From Rikenellaceae bacterium (GTDB lineage: Bacteria > Bacteroidota > Bacteroidia > Bacteroidales > Rikenellaceae), in NCBI GenBank assembly GCA_015060075.1, contig SUZE01000016.1, positions 1 through 35,590 of the forward strand: a stretch of 35,590 bases of DNA, written 5' to 3'. Shown piece after piece: positions 25,773 through 32,653 of the stretch (the first letter of the stretch is position 1; every line of letters begins with the position of its first letter). Made by a program: the position numbers and the translations under genes. The notes under the pieces are model-generated. The model saw only the letters and a list, made by a program, of their open reading frames with translations. It did no database searches and had not been told where the DNA came from.

Positions 25773-26867
25773 ATGGGAAAGTTGAGAATAAAAATCCGTA
25801 AACAGGTGCTTGGTGAGAATGCGCTCTATATGGTGATATGGATAAGCGTATTTCTTGTACCGTTTATGAATGCGGGATTGATGTCAGAGGCGATTATCGA
25901 TTTTAGAGCCTCGCTATTGTCGTGGCTCAAAATTCTGCCATTTTTCTTGCTCTTTTTGTTGAACAACCTATTGTTGTTCCGCTACCTGCACCGCAAGCAC
26001 CTATATTGGGTATATTACCTTGTATCGATAGTGCTGATTGTGGGTGTTTTTACGATGTTGGAGTTGTACGAGCAGTCCGATATAGCATTTGCTGTGTCGT
26101 TGGGTACTATCGGACAATCGTTTGAGGCTCAGCATATTGTATTGACGGTGTTTCCTTGGTGGGGTAATGTGGTTGCTGCGGCGTTGATGTTTGGAGCAAA
26201 CAATGCCATCTGTATCTTCTATCGCAACATGCAGAAAGACGAGGATTCGGAGCGTCTGAAACGCCAAAATATCCAGGCAGAGATGTACTATCTCAAACAC
26301 CAAATCAATCCGCACTTCCTGATGAACACTCTGAACAATATTCACGCCTTGGTCGATATCGATACAGAGGCGGCAAAGCAGACCGTTATTCAGTTGTCGG
26401 ATATGATGCGTTATGTGGTCTACGATACGGGAGGGAACTCCATATCGCTACGTGAGGATATAAAGTTCATCAAGAACTATATCGACTTGATGCGTATTCG
26501 CTATACGGAGGATGTCACCATATCGTTTGATTATCCGCAACAACTGCGAGGTCGTGTTAATATCCCACCATTGATTTTTATCGTATTTGTCGAAAATGCC
26601 TTCAAGCATGGAATTAGTTACAACTCAACCTCCTACATAAAGATATGTATAGAGTACGAGGAGGGTTTTGTTGTCGCCAATTTTGAAAATTCGGTCAATA
26701 ACAATAGCAAACAGGCAAAGCCCGGTATCGGCTTGGAGAATGTGCGCAAGCGTCTTGATTTGATTTATGGAAATCGCTACGACTTGCAAATTGTGGAAGA
26801 GAAAGAGATTTATCGTGTAACACTTAGAATACCTACACTTAATGATAATGAGATGCATAGCAATTGA
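25773..26867 (+). CDS. LytS/YehU-type sensor histidine kinase (His_kinase family)
   Basis: A 364-residue kinase. Four hydrophobic segments occupy about 20-35, 48-70, 78-97 and 120-150, followed by a short coiled stretch. The His_kinase core then follows: KHQINPHFLMNTLNNIHAL at 175-192, with the conserved phospho-acceptor His181 in PHF. The ATP-binding region carries ENAFKHGI and GIGLENVRKRLDLIYG. No periplasmic sensor domain is evident, so the signal is probably sensed within the membrane. Its stop lies 26 bases inside the start of the LytTR regulator gene, which indicates translational coupling. A complete -33/-7 promoter sits directly upstream. Confidence 0.92.
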   Translation: MGKLRIKIRKQVLGENALYMVIWISVFLVPFMNAGLMSEAIIDFRASLLSWLKILPFFLLFLLNNLLLFRYLHRKHLYWVYYLVSIVLIVGVFTMLELYEQSDIAFAVSLGTIGQSFEAQHIVLTVFPWWGNVVAAALMFGANNAICIFYRNMQKDEDSERLKRQNIQAEMYYLKHQINPHFLMNTLNNIHALVDIDTEAAKQTVIQLSDMMRYVVYDTGGNSISLREDIKFIKNYIDLMRIRYTEDVTISFDYPQQLRGRVNIPPLIFIVFVENAFKHGISYNSTSYIKICIEYEEGFVVANFENSVNNNSKQAKPGIGLENVRKRLDLIYGNRYDLQIVEEKEIYRVTLRIPTLNDNEMHSN

Positions 26868-27585
26868 TGATGAGCCGTTGGCACTTCGTCAGATTTCAGG
26901 ATATATATCGAAGATTCCGTTCTTGGAGTTGGCTGCTACTTTTCGTAGCGCAGTGTCGGCGCAGGAGTGGTTGAAGGAGAATAGCACAGATTTGATATTT
27001 GTAGATATAAATATGCCCGATATGACGGGTGTGGAGTTCGTGCAGACGCTCGAAATACCGGCAATGGTTATCTTCACCACAGCTTATGCCGAGTACGCTA
27101 TTGAGGGCTATAAACTGTCGGCGATTGATTATCTGCTCAAACCGTTTGGTTTGAATGACATTCAGCGAGCCTCCGAAAAAGCGTTGTCGCTGTACGAATT
27201 GTTGCAGTTGCAAGAGCAACTCGGTGGCGATACTCTGCAAGATGAGAGTCCGACAGAGGGTGCCGAAGAGGGGGTGTTGTCTGTCCATGCAGACCGCAAG
27301 ACGCACCTTGTGAAGATGTCGAATATTGTCTATTTGGAGAGTGCAGGCGAGTATGTCAGACTGCATTTGGTAGATGGAACGAAGCTGGTGACACTCTTCC
27401 GATTAAAGAATATGGAGAGCGAGTTGCAGTCGTCACAGTTTATGAGAGTACATCGCTCCTATATCATCAACTTAAATCATATTTCAGGCTATACGAAAGG
27501 TAGGGTGTTTTTGTCGAATGATGACTATGTCCCGATAGGCGAGAACTACAAAGAGCAATTTACAAATTACATAGATAGCAAGTAG
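26842..27585 (+). CDS. LytTR-family response regulator
   Basis: A 247-residue regulator. The receiver domain spans about 3-115, with the acidic pair Asp9/Asp10, phospho-acceptor Asp55 (FVDINMPD) and the Thr/Lys switch residues (TTAY and DYLLKPF). The C-terminal LytTR DNA-binding domain begins near 145 (VSVHADRKTHLVKMSNIVYLE is its opening pattern) and includes FMRVHRSYIINL and the VPIGENYKEQF ending. ATG at 26842 or 26848 could be used. It pairs with the overlapping LytS-type kinase; in other bacteria such pairs often control envelope functions, but the targets here are unknown. Confidence 0.93.
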   Translation: MIMRCIAIDDEPLALRQISGYISKIPFLELAATFRSAVSAQEWLKENSTDLIFVDINMPDMTGVEFVQTLEIPAMVIFTTAYAEYAIEGYKLSAIDYLLKPFGLNDIQRASEKALSLYELLQLQEQLGGDTLQDESPTEGAEEGVLSVHADRKTHLVKMSNIVYLESAGEYVRLHLVDGTKLVTLFRLKNMESELQSSQFMRVHRSYIINLNHISGYTKGRVFLSNDDYVPIGENYKEQFTNYIDSK

Positions 27586-27623
27586 TAATAAGTGAAAAAC
27601 ATGGATAGTATATACTTTTTTAC

Positions 27624-27631
27624 TACCTTTG
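27624..27631 (+). promoter_or_regulatory. Possible -7 box (TACCTTTG) before the nhaC remnant
   Basis: TACCTTTG, 19 bases before the ATG at 27651; no TTTG at -33. Confidence 0.5.
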
Positions 27632-27650
27632 TGCCCGAAAAGACGGAAAA

Positions 27651-28406
27651 ATGAAAAAAGGCTTAGTCGCACTGTCGCCAATCTTGGTATTGTTGGTTGC
27701 CTATTTGACAATGTCGCTCGCTTCGGGCGACTTTTACCGTATATCTATTTCGGTGGCATTTGTCGCAGCAGCAATCTATGCTGTGGCGACATTGCGTGGC
27801 ATCAGTCGTTCTTTGCAGGAGCGTATCTCCATATTCTCGGAAGGTGCTTCCGACAAGAATATCCTCTATATGATTTGGATATTCATTCTTGCCGGTATAT
27901 TTGCATCAACGGCAAAGGCTATGGGCGCAGTCGATGCTACGGTACATTTTACGATGCGCTTTGTGCCGATTGAATTCTTGCCTGCGGGTATCTTTATTGC
28001 AGCCTGCTTCGTGTCGCTCTCGATAGGTACTTCGGTGGGAACGATTGTCGCTCTTACACCTGTGGTTACGGGTTTGGCGGCACAGATGGGAGTGGATACT
28101 GCTCAGATGGTTGCTATTGTGGTTGGTGGAGCATTTTTCGGCGATAACCTCTCGTTTATCTCCGATACCACCATTGCTGCCACGATGACGCAGGGGTGCA
28201 ATATGAAGGATAAGTTCCGGACTAACTTGCTGATAGTTTTGCCTGCGGCGTTGCTCTCGCTCGGCTTGTATCTCTTCCTCGGTTTGTCGGGAGGTGTCGA
28301 TGGCGTTGAGGCAGCGAGTGCAGGATTGCTCGGCAAGCGAGTTGCAGTGTGCTGCCTTTACGCTTTGCCACAAGATGGCAAAAGGCCACGAGCCTCAGCC
28401 AGCTGA
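27651..28406 (+). pseudogene. NhaC-family Na+/H+ antiporter, C-terminal half missing
   Basis: The first ~215 residues read as an NhaC-type antiporter: hydrophobic N-terminus MKKGLVALSPILVLLVAYL, then KNILYMIWIFILAGIFAS, SLSIGTSVGTIVALTPVV and GGAFFGDNLSFISDTTIAATM, which are conserved membrane motifs of the family. Family members are usually about 430-460 residues, so roughly half the protein is absent. After about LFLGLSGGVDGVEAASAGL the frame becomes non-family sequence and stops at residue 251. From about 28340 a different frame carries the tail of a nuclease. The simplest reading is a deletion that fused two neighbouring genes out of frame; a chimeric assembly is the alternative. The product is unlikely to transport ions. 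Confidence 0.8.
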
Positions 28407-28509
28407 CTTTATGTCGATTTCGGAGTTGGAGGAGCTTACGGGAGTGACCTACTTCCCGAATGTTAAGAATGCGCCGAAGACTACCTATAATGCCAACGAC
28501 TGGCTGTAA
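28340..28509 (+). pseudogene. 3' remnant of a DNA/RNA non-specific endonuclease (NUC1 type)
   Basis: In the frame ending at 28509 the translation includes CAAFTLCHKM, MSISELEELTGVTYFPNV and the end TTYNANDWL. This pattern (ISELEELTG-x-x-FFP-like and a closing DW) is the usual C-terminus of secreted NUC1/NucA-type nucleases of Bacteroidota. The active-site DRGH region and everything upstream is missing, so only about 55 codons survive. It is out of frame with the NhaC remnant in front of it and keeps its own terminator behind. The assignment rests on motif recognition only. Confidence 0.55.
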
Positions 28510-28531
28510 AAATCGTTCTGATGGGGTAGCG

Positions 28532-28563
28532 AAAAATGGCGGAGATGTTTTCCGCCATTTTTT
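28532..28563 (+). terminator. Intrinsic terminator after the nuclease remnant
   Basis: AAAATGGCGGA (28533-28543) pairs with TCCGCCATTTT (28551-28561) across a 7-base loop and ends in a T run. Confidence 0.9.
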
Positions 28564-28573
28564 CGTTGTTTAG

Positions 28574-28665
28574 ATAAGACCAATAAGACCAATGGGACTA
28601 ATGAGTATTTTGCTTTTTTGCGCACCCATTGGTCATATTTGTCCCATAGGTCTCTTTTGTCTTAT
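28574..28665. repeat. Inverted repeat built of 9-base units
   Basis: Left arm 28574-28598 (ATAAGACCA, ATAAGACCA, ATGGGAC...) matches the reverse complement of 28641-28665 at 21 of 25 positions, and each arm also shows a 9-base period. The 42-base centre includes a T6 run. It could fold into a large hairpin between the terminators of the flanking convergent genes. Nothing else is seen in this 185-base gap. Confidence 0.7.
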
Positions 28666-28673
28666 TATTAGCG

Positions 28674-28710
28674 CAAAAAGAAAGTTGAGTATCACTACTC
28701 AACTTTCTTT
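28674..28710 (-). terminator. Intrinsic terminator overlapping the HMA gene stop
   Basis: GAAAGTTGAGTA (28680-28691) pairs with TACTCAACTTTC (28696-28707) across a 4-base loop that holds part of the HMA stop codon (28697-28695). On the minus strand it is followed by a T-rich run. Confidence 0.8.
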
Positions 28711-29003
28711 ATCTTTACAACCTTAACCTTGATGCTCTCGAAGGCTTTTGTAAGCGACTCAACAGAGTTCTTTGCAGCATCATACTTTACGGTTACTGTC
28801 TTGGTCGGTACATCAACCTGAACATCTTTGATTCCCTTCTCGTAAGGAATGGTATTCAAAACCTTCTGTGCGCAGTGGTGGCAGTCCAAGTCGGTGGTAA
28901 ATACCACGGTTGCAATCTTCTTCTCAGCCTTCTGCTTTGGGGCTGCTGTCGCTACACCTGCAACTACGGCAAGCGCAGCCAAAATCATCATAATCTTTTT
29001 CAT
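28695..29003 (-). CDS. Periplasmic heavy-metal-associated (HMA/MerP-like) protein
   Basis: A 102-residue protein: signal peptide to about Ala20 (AGVATA), a Lys-rich linker, then one HMA domain of about 70 residues. The metal site is Cys41-His-His-Cys44 in TTDLDCHHCAQKV, a variant of the usual M-x-C-x-x-C with the methionine position occupied by Leu39. Such domains bind and hand over Cu(I), Zn(II) or Hg(II). It lies downstream of a TonB-dependent receptor and a Cys/His-rich secreted protein on the same strand, but is separated from the receptor by 407 bases of tandem repeat. The gene's last codons form part of its terminator hairpin. Confidence 0.88.
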   Translation of the reverse strand: MKKIMMILAALAVVAGVATAAPKQKAEKKIATVVFTTDLDCHHCAQKVLNTIPYEKGIKDVQVDVPTKTVTVKYDAAKNSVESLTKAFESIKVKVVKIKKVE

Positions 29004-29029
29004 AACTCTTTATGTTTTTTGTTGTTTGA

Positions 29030-29408
29030 ACTCTTTAAGTCGTCAAGGCGCAACCATTCTGGGGGTTATAGGGGCGGGCGTTCCGCCCTTACTGGGGGCG
29101 CTCCCGTTGGTCGCTTTATGGGGAGCGCTTTGGCTTTTTAGTTTTGCGAACTCCTACCCTTATCAAGGCGCAACCATTCTGGGGGTTATAGGGGCGGGCG
29201 TTCCGCCCTTATTGGGGGCGCTCCCATTGGTCGCTTTATGGGGTGCGCTTTGGCTTTTTAGTTTTGCGAACTCCTACCCTTGTTAAGGCGCAACCATTCT
29301 GGGGGTTATAGGGGCGGGCGTTCCGCCCTTACTGGGGGCGCTCCCGTTGGTCGCTTTATGGGGTGCGCTTTGGCTTTTTAGTTTTCCGCTTTCCGCTTTC
29401 AGTTTTCC
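29030..29408 (-). repeat. Mosaic element copy F: 120-base unit repeated three times
   Basis: Occupies the 407-base gap between the HMA and TonB receptor genes. Units start at 29041, 29161 and 29281, a period of exactly 120, and differ at only a few positions (for example C/T at 29212 and G/A at 29226). Each holds the GGGCG-TTC-CGCCC hairpin and reverse block 2 (29099-29115, 29219-29235, 29339-29355). The third unit passes into a heptamer array GTTTTCC, GCTTTCC, GCTTTCA, GTTTTCC (29381-29408) that ends 2 bases from the receptor stop codon. Confidence 0.92.
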
Positions 29409-29410
29409 GT

Positions 29411-31732
29411 TTAGTATAGGTTAAATCGTACTCCGACATACGCCTTTGCACCCATCAATGGTCCCCAAATCAACGAGGAGTTGAAGGCGGTGTCGTATGG
29501 TGCATCGCCCGAAATAATCGGGTTTGGTTGCTTGAAGTTGAGGATATTCTCGCAACCCACATATATCTCCCATTTCTTGATGCGGCGCGATACCTGTGCA
29601 AATAGCATCGGATAGATTGGCGAGAGGGTAGAGTCCTTCAAATCTCCCGTCTGCGTAGGTATGCGTGCAGGACCATTCAGTTGTGCTGTGAGGTCGAAGG
29701 TCCACTTGCGCATATTGGTAGCGTACTGCAAGTTAATCAACGCCTTGTAACGGCTTACAAGCGGTCTTTCGACCATTACCGGTGTGCCGTGATTGTTGAT
29801 TGTGTAGCGGCTATCAGTGTAGCGGAAGGTTGCAAATATGTCGAAACGCTTGATTGGAGTCCAAGTGATATCAATCTGTGCGGTGTGGGTACGCGACATG
29901 CCATTGTTGTTGTAGATGTCGATAGTCCAAGGATTGCCCTCTTGGTCCACTACTACCGTATTGAATATGCGCGTATAGAAGTAATCCACGCTGATTGTCA
30001 GGTCATTTGGCGCAAAGGTCGAGATGCTCTGCGACAACGAGCCACCTGCGGTCAGGGCGTGCTCCATACGGTCGAGTGCCGAGTAATCTACATTTATTGT
30101 GCGACCTGTCGCCAAGATGCCGATATTATCCGTTACAATATCGGTAGGACGGTGTCCCAAACCTGCTGAGCCTCGCAATATGGTCGTTGGGGTGATGTTC
30201 CACTTGATATGCGCACGAGGTGTTACAAGGTGCTTCTTAAAGTAGAATGCATAGTCGTAGCGAATACCTGCCACCACCGACAACTTGTCTTTGAGGTTGA
30301 AGGTGTATTCGGCGTATGCTCCCATCTCACTCTCGTTACGGTGTGCAGGGAGGATATTTTCGCCATTGTAGGCTGCACGAGTCCAATCGAAAAGTCCCTC
30401 ATTCACCCAGCGTGATGATGCACTTACACCGCTATTGAGCGATGAACGCGGTGTGAAGTAGTGGACATACATTGCGTTTGCGGTGGTCATATGCTGACGA
30501 CCGCGATACACCTTGTCTGCTCCGAAGTAGCTATCTTCGTTGAAGAAGTCGTAATCGACCACTACGGCGATATTCGAGCGCAACTCCTCGTTGTTCTCCT
30601 TGTCGAACACCGCCTCGCCTACGGGCATTCCGAGTTTGAAGTAGGCGTTAGCCTCCTGATTCTCGACCTCCGAGCCGTAGATGTTCTTCTCGTGCCAATT
30701 CTCACGCCACGACTTTCCGTTGTCGAAGTAGGAGTCTTTGTGCATCTTGGTATTGTAGCCCATCTGACCGCCTGTGCGGTGGTCGTAGAGGTACTTCGCT
30801 CCCCAACGCACCTGCATACCGTTCTCCGCCTGATAGAGCCAACGATTGGCTATCGAGCCTGTGCGGGCAAGCGGGGTGTCACGATAGCCATCTTTGTTGC
30901 TGTCGTGGTTGATTGTACCTGACGCTCCGTGCGCTAAGATGACGGTCGAAAGTCGCTTATCCTTCGTTACGGGCATTGCCGAGGAGAGGTTAAATTCGGG
31001 TTTGAGGTGGCTGTCGAGGAAGAGGTTTAAGAAGAAACGCTCCTCGTCTGTCGGCTTGCGATGTTCGAGATTTATCTGTCCCGTAATAGCCTCGTGTCCT
31101 GCTGTGACCGAGGAGATGCCCTTCGACACCTGAATTGACGAGAGCCACATACCCGGTGTGTAGGACAAGCCGTAAGGAGCTGATAGTCCTCGCATTATGG
31201 TACGGTTTTCATCGAGGATTTGGGTGTAAGTTCCTGCCAAACCGAGCATTTTGATTTGTCGTGCGCCCGAGATTGCATCACTGAAACCCACCGTTACCGA
31301 AGCCGAGTTCTCAAAACTCTCAGCCAAGTTGCAACAAGCCATCTTGCACAACCCTGCAAACGAGATATTCTCGCTTTTGAGCAGTCCGTCTTGACGGATA
31401 TAGTTGCCGAGTCCTCCCTCCACAACTACGGCGTCAACCGTGACACCTTCGTTGAGTCTGAACTCCACCTCGCGCACCTTCGGCTCGATACGCAGAGTGT
31501 CGTTCGTGTAGCCGAGGAATGTCGCTACGAGGGCGTTGTTGTCCTTCACTCGGTAGAGGGTGAATTTACCCTCCAAGTCGGTCGCAACACCTACCGAGGT
31601 GTCAGCCCAATAGACCGATGCTCCTGGGAGGGGTTTGCCCTGCGCATCGAGTACCTTACCTGTGATGTTTTGTGCCGATACGATAGCCGTACCGAACACG
31701 ATGCCTATAAATAAAAATATGATTTTTTTCAT
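29411..31732 (-). CDS. TonB-dependent outer-membrane receptor, probable metal/metallophore uptake
   Basis: A 773-residue receptor: signal peptide to about Ala20, a carboxypeptidase-regulatory-like domain at 22-95 (ITGKVLDAQGKPLPGASVYW), a plug domain from about 97, and a beta-barrel ending in the aromatic terminus YVGVRFNLY. The plug carries an unusual cysteine cluster, Cys129, Cys133 and Cys134 (LCKMACCNLAESFE), followed by QIKMLGLAGTYTQILDENR. There is no SusD-type partner nearby, so it is not a glycan system. The flanking HMA protein and Cys/His-rich small protein suggest the cargo is a soft metal such as copper, or a metal complex; this is inference from context. Confidence 0.9.
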   Translation of the reverse strand: MKKIIFLFIGIVFGTAIVSAQNITGKVLDAQGKPLPGASVYWADTSVGVATDLEGKFTLYRVKDNNALVATFLGYTNDTLRIEPKVREVEFRLNEGVTVDAVVVEGGLGNYIRQDGLLKSENISFAGLCKMACCNLAESFENSASVTVGFSDAISGARQIKMLGLAGTYTQILDENRTIMRGLSAPYGLSYTPGMWLSSIQVSKGISSVTAGHEAITGQINLEHRKPTDEERFFLNLFLDSHLKPEFNLSSAMPVTKDKRLSTVILAHGASGTINHDSNKDGYRDTPLARTGSIANRWLYQAENGMQVRWGAKYLYDHRTGGQMGYNTKMHKDSYFDNGKSWRENWHEKNIYGSEVENQEANAYFKLGMPVGEAVFDKENNEELRSNIAVVVDYDFFNEDSYFGADKVYRGRQHMTTANAMYVHYFTPRSSLNSGVSASSRWVNEGLFDWTRAAYNGENILPAHRNESEMGAYAEYTFNLKDKLSVVAGIRYDYAFYFKKHLVTPRAHIKWNITPTTILRGSAGLGHRPTDIVTDNIGILATGRTINVDYSALDRMEHALTAGGSLSQSISTFAPNDLTISVDYFYTRIFNTVVVDQEGNPWTIDIYNNNGMSRTHTAQIDITWTPIKRFDIFATFRYTDSRYTINNHGTPVMVERPLVSRYKALINLQYATNMRKWTFDLTAQLNGPARIPTQTGDLKDSTLSPIYPMLFAQVSRRIKKWEIYVGCENILNFKQPNPIISGDAPYDTAFNSSLIWGPLMGAKAYVGVRFNLY

Positions 31733-31800
31733 CTTTTTCCGTTGTTGTTAGTATGACATAATTGATTTGCGGTCAGGCACTTGGCTCGACCTTACAGCAA

Positions 31801-32208
31801 TTACGCAACAACGGGAGGGGCGCGCATACCGCACCCTGAAAGGGTAGGCGAAGATGGTAACGGAACTTTGCGGAAATAGTGTCTGGCAGTGCGCACCAAG
31901 ACTATCTCCTCAATAGAGATGCTATCTTCGAGCTGTGCCGCAATACTGAGGGCTACGGGCTCGATTTCTATGTTGTTCTCTTTGGTTGTGTCGTAAAGTG
32001 CAATGCGGTTCGAGTGGTCGTGATGACAGCCGTGTGGCGACTCGAAGTGAGCCTTCTCGTAACCCTCGTGGTGGCAGTCGCATGACTGACCGCAGCAGTG
32101 GATATGCTCTGCGTGGTTAGCGTAGCACGATAGCGCAATAACCGAGTTGCTGCATACCCACACAAGGTATACGGCTAACATCAGGGTTATTTTCGCTAAT
32201 CGCTTCAT
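31801..32208 (-). CDS. Small secreted Cys/His-rich protein, putative metal binding
   Basis: A 135-residue protein with an N-terminal hydrophobic signal (residues 7-27). Residues 28-65 are packed with possible metal ligands: Cys28, 38, 39, 43, 45 and 61, and His32, 35, 37, 46, 47, 54, 59, 62, 63 and 65 (HIHCCGQSCDCHHEGY, HGCHHDHS). The C-terminal half is plain and ends MRAPPVVA, a tail seen in comparable small Bacteroidota proteins beside metal receptors. I do not recognise a named domain with certainty. It is 68 bases upstream of the TonB receptor on the same strand. Its start codon lies 3 bases from a GAATTAA heptamer array. Confidence 0.75.
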   Translation of the reverse strand: MKRLAKITLMLAVYLVWVCSNSVIALSCYANHAEHIHCCGQSCDCHHEGYEKAHFESPHGCHHDHSNRIALYDTTKENNIEIEPVALSIAAQLEDSISIEEIVLVRTARHYFRKVPLPSSPTLSGCGMRAPPVVA

Positions 32209-32211
32209 AAC

Positions 32212-32246
32212 GAATTAAGAATTAAGAATTAAGAATTAAGAGTTAA
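32212..32246. repeat. Heptamer array, GAATTAA units
   Basis: Four GAATTAA units and one GAGTTAA, exact 7-base period, starting 3 bases upstream of the Cys/His-rich gene. Confidence 0.92.
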
Positions 32247-32263
32247 AAATTCCTTTAACTGTC

Positions 32264-32332
32264 ACCGCTGCGATTAAGCCGAGAGCAGAGGGCGCTTGCA
32301 CACTATGCCGAGGCGGAGCAGTGAAGACCGAA
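32264..32332 (+). repeat. Mosaic intergenic element, copy G (block 1 only)
   Basis: CGCTGCGATTAAGCCGAG at the start, then GCTTGCACACTATGCCGAG (32294-32312) and GCGGAGCAGTGAAGACCG. It matches the left third of copy A; blocks 2 and 3 are absent. Confidence 0.8.
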
Positions 32333-32334
32333 GG

Positions 32335-32362
32335 TCAATTGTCAATTATCAATTGTCAATTA
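32335..32362. repeat. Heptamer array, TCAATTG/TCAATTA, overlapping the pqqD-like stop
   Basis: TCAATTG, TCAATTA, TCAATTG, TCAATTA in exact register. On the minus strand it encodes the last residues (LIDN) and the TGA stop (32351-32349) of the PqqD-like gene. Confidence 0.92.
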
Positions 32363-32618
32363 AATTGCACTCTTGCAACTTCTCCACCCAAGCCTTTGCA
32401 TCACGCTCGGCAGTTGCGAGGTCTATTCCGTAGTTCTCGACAAGGATATTTGCCACATCAGCAACCTCGAACTCCTTGTCTTGCAACTCATTCCATAAGA
32501 GTAGTGACGAGTCGTTTAGCGAGATGATGCGAGTCATATCACTACCCACAGTTCCCTGCATTATCACTACATTTTCGCCCGCCATCGAGCGCACTTTATA
32601 TCCGTCTTTGAATTTCAT
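32349..32618 (-). CDS. PqqD-like protein (RiPP recognition element fold), orphan
   Basis: From the ATG at 32618 (MKFKDGYKVRSMAGENVVI) the product is 89 residues, the usual size of stand-alone PqqD-like proteins. A longer frame would start at a TTG that lies inside the TATCTTTG promoter box (32644-32637), so it is rejected. The pattern GENVVIMQGT, then MTRIISLNDSSLLLWNEL, and the helical VANILVENYGIDLATAERDAKAWVEKL, matches the PF05402 winged-helix fold that binds leader peptides in RiPP synthesis. No radical-SAM enzyme, peptidase or precursor peptide is visible in the window, so its partner is unknown. Its last codons come from a TCAATTG/TCAATTA array. Confidence 0.8.
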   Translation of the reverse strand: MKFKDGYKVRSMAGENVVIMQGTVGSDMTRIISLNDSSLLLWNELQDKEFEVADVANILVENYGIDLATAERDAKAWVEKLQECNLIDN

Positions 32619-32636
32619 ATCAACTCTAATTTGGTG

Positions 32637-32644
32637 CAAAGATA
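32637..32644 (-). promoter_or_regulatory. Bacteroidota -7 box (TATCTTTG) for the pqqD-like gene
   Basis: On the minus strand 32644-32637 reads TATCTTTG, 18 bases before the ATG at 32618. As for pheT, a CGGAAAA/CGGAAAG array begins immediately upstream (32654). Confidence 0.7.
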
Positions 32645-32653
32645 CAAAAAAAA

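Noticed and set aside
28849..29286. A frame whose 120-base units translate into repeated 40-residue hydrophobic segments
   Set aside because: The 120-base period keeps any open frame open, so the repeat protein is automatic. The frame begins inside the antisense of the HMA gene, and the same element elsewhere is not open in that frame.
29041..29386. Possible CRISPR array
   Set aside because: Three 120-base direct repeats without unique spacers, and no cas genes. The 7-base arrays also lack any repeat-spacer layout.
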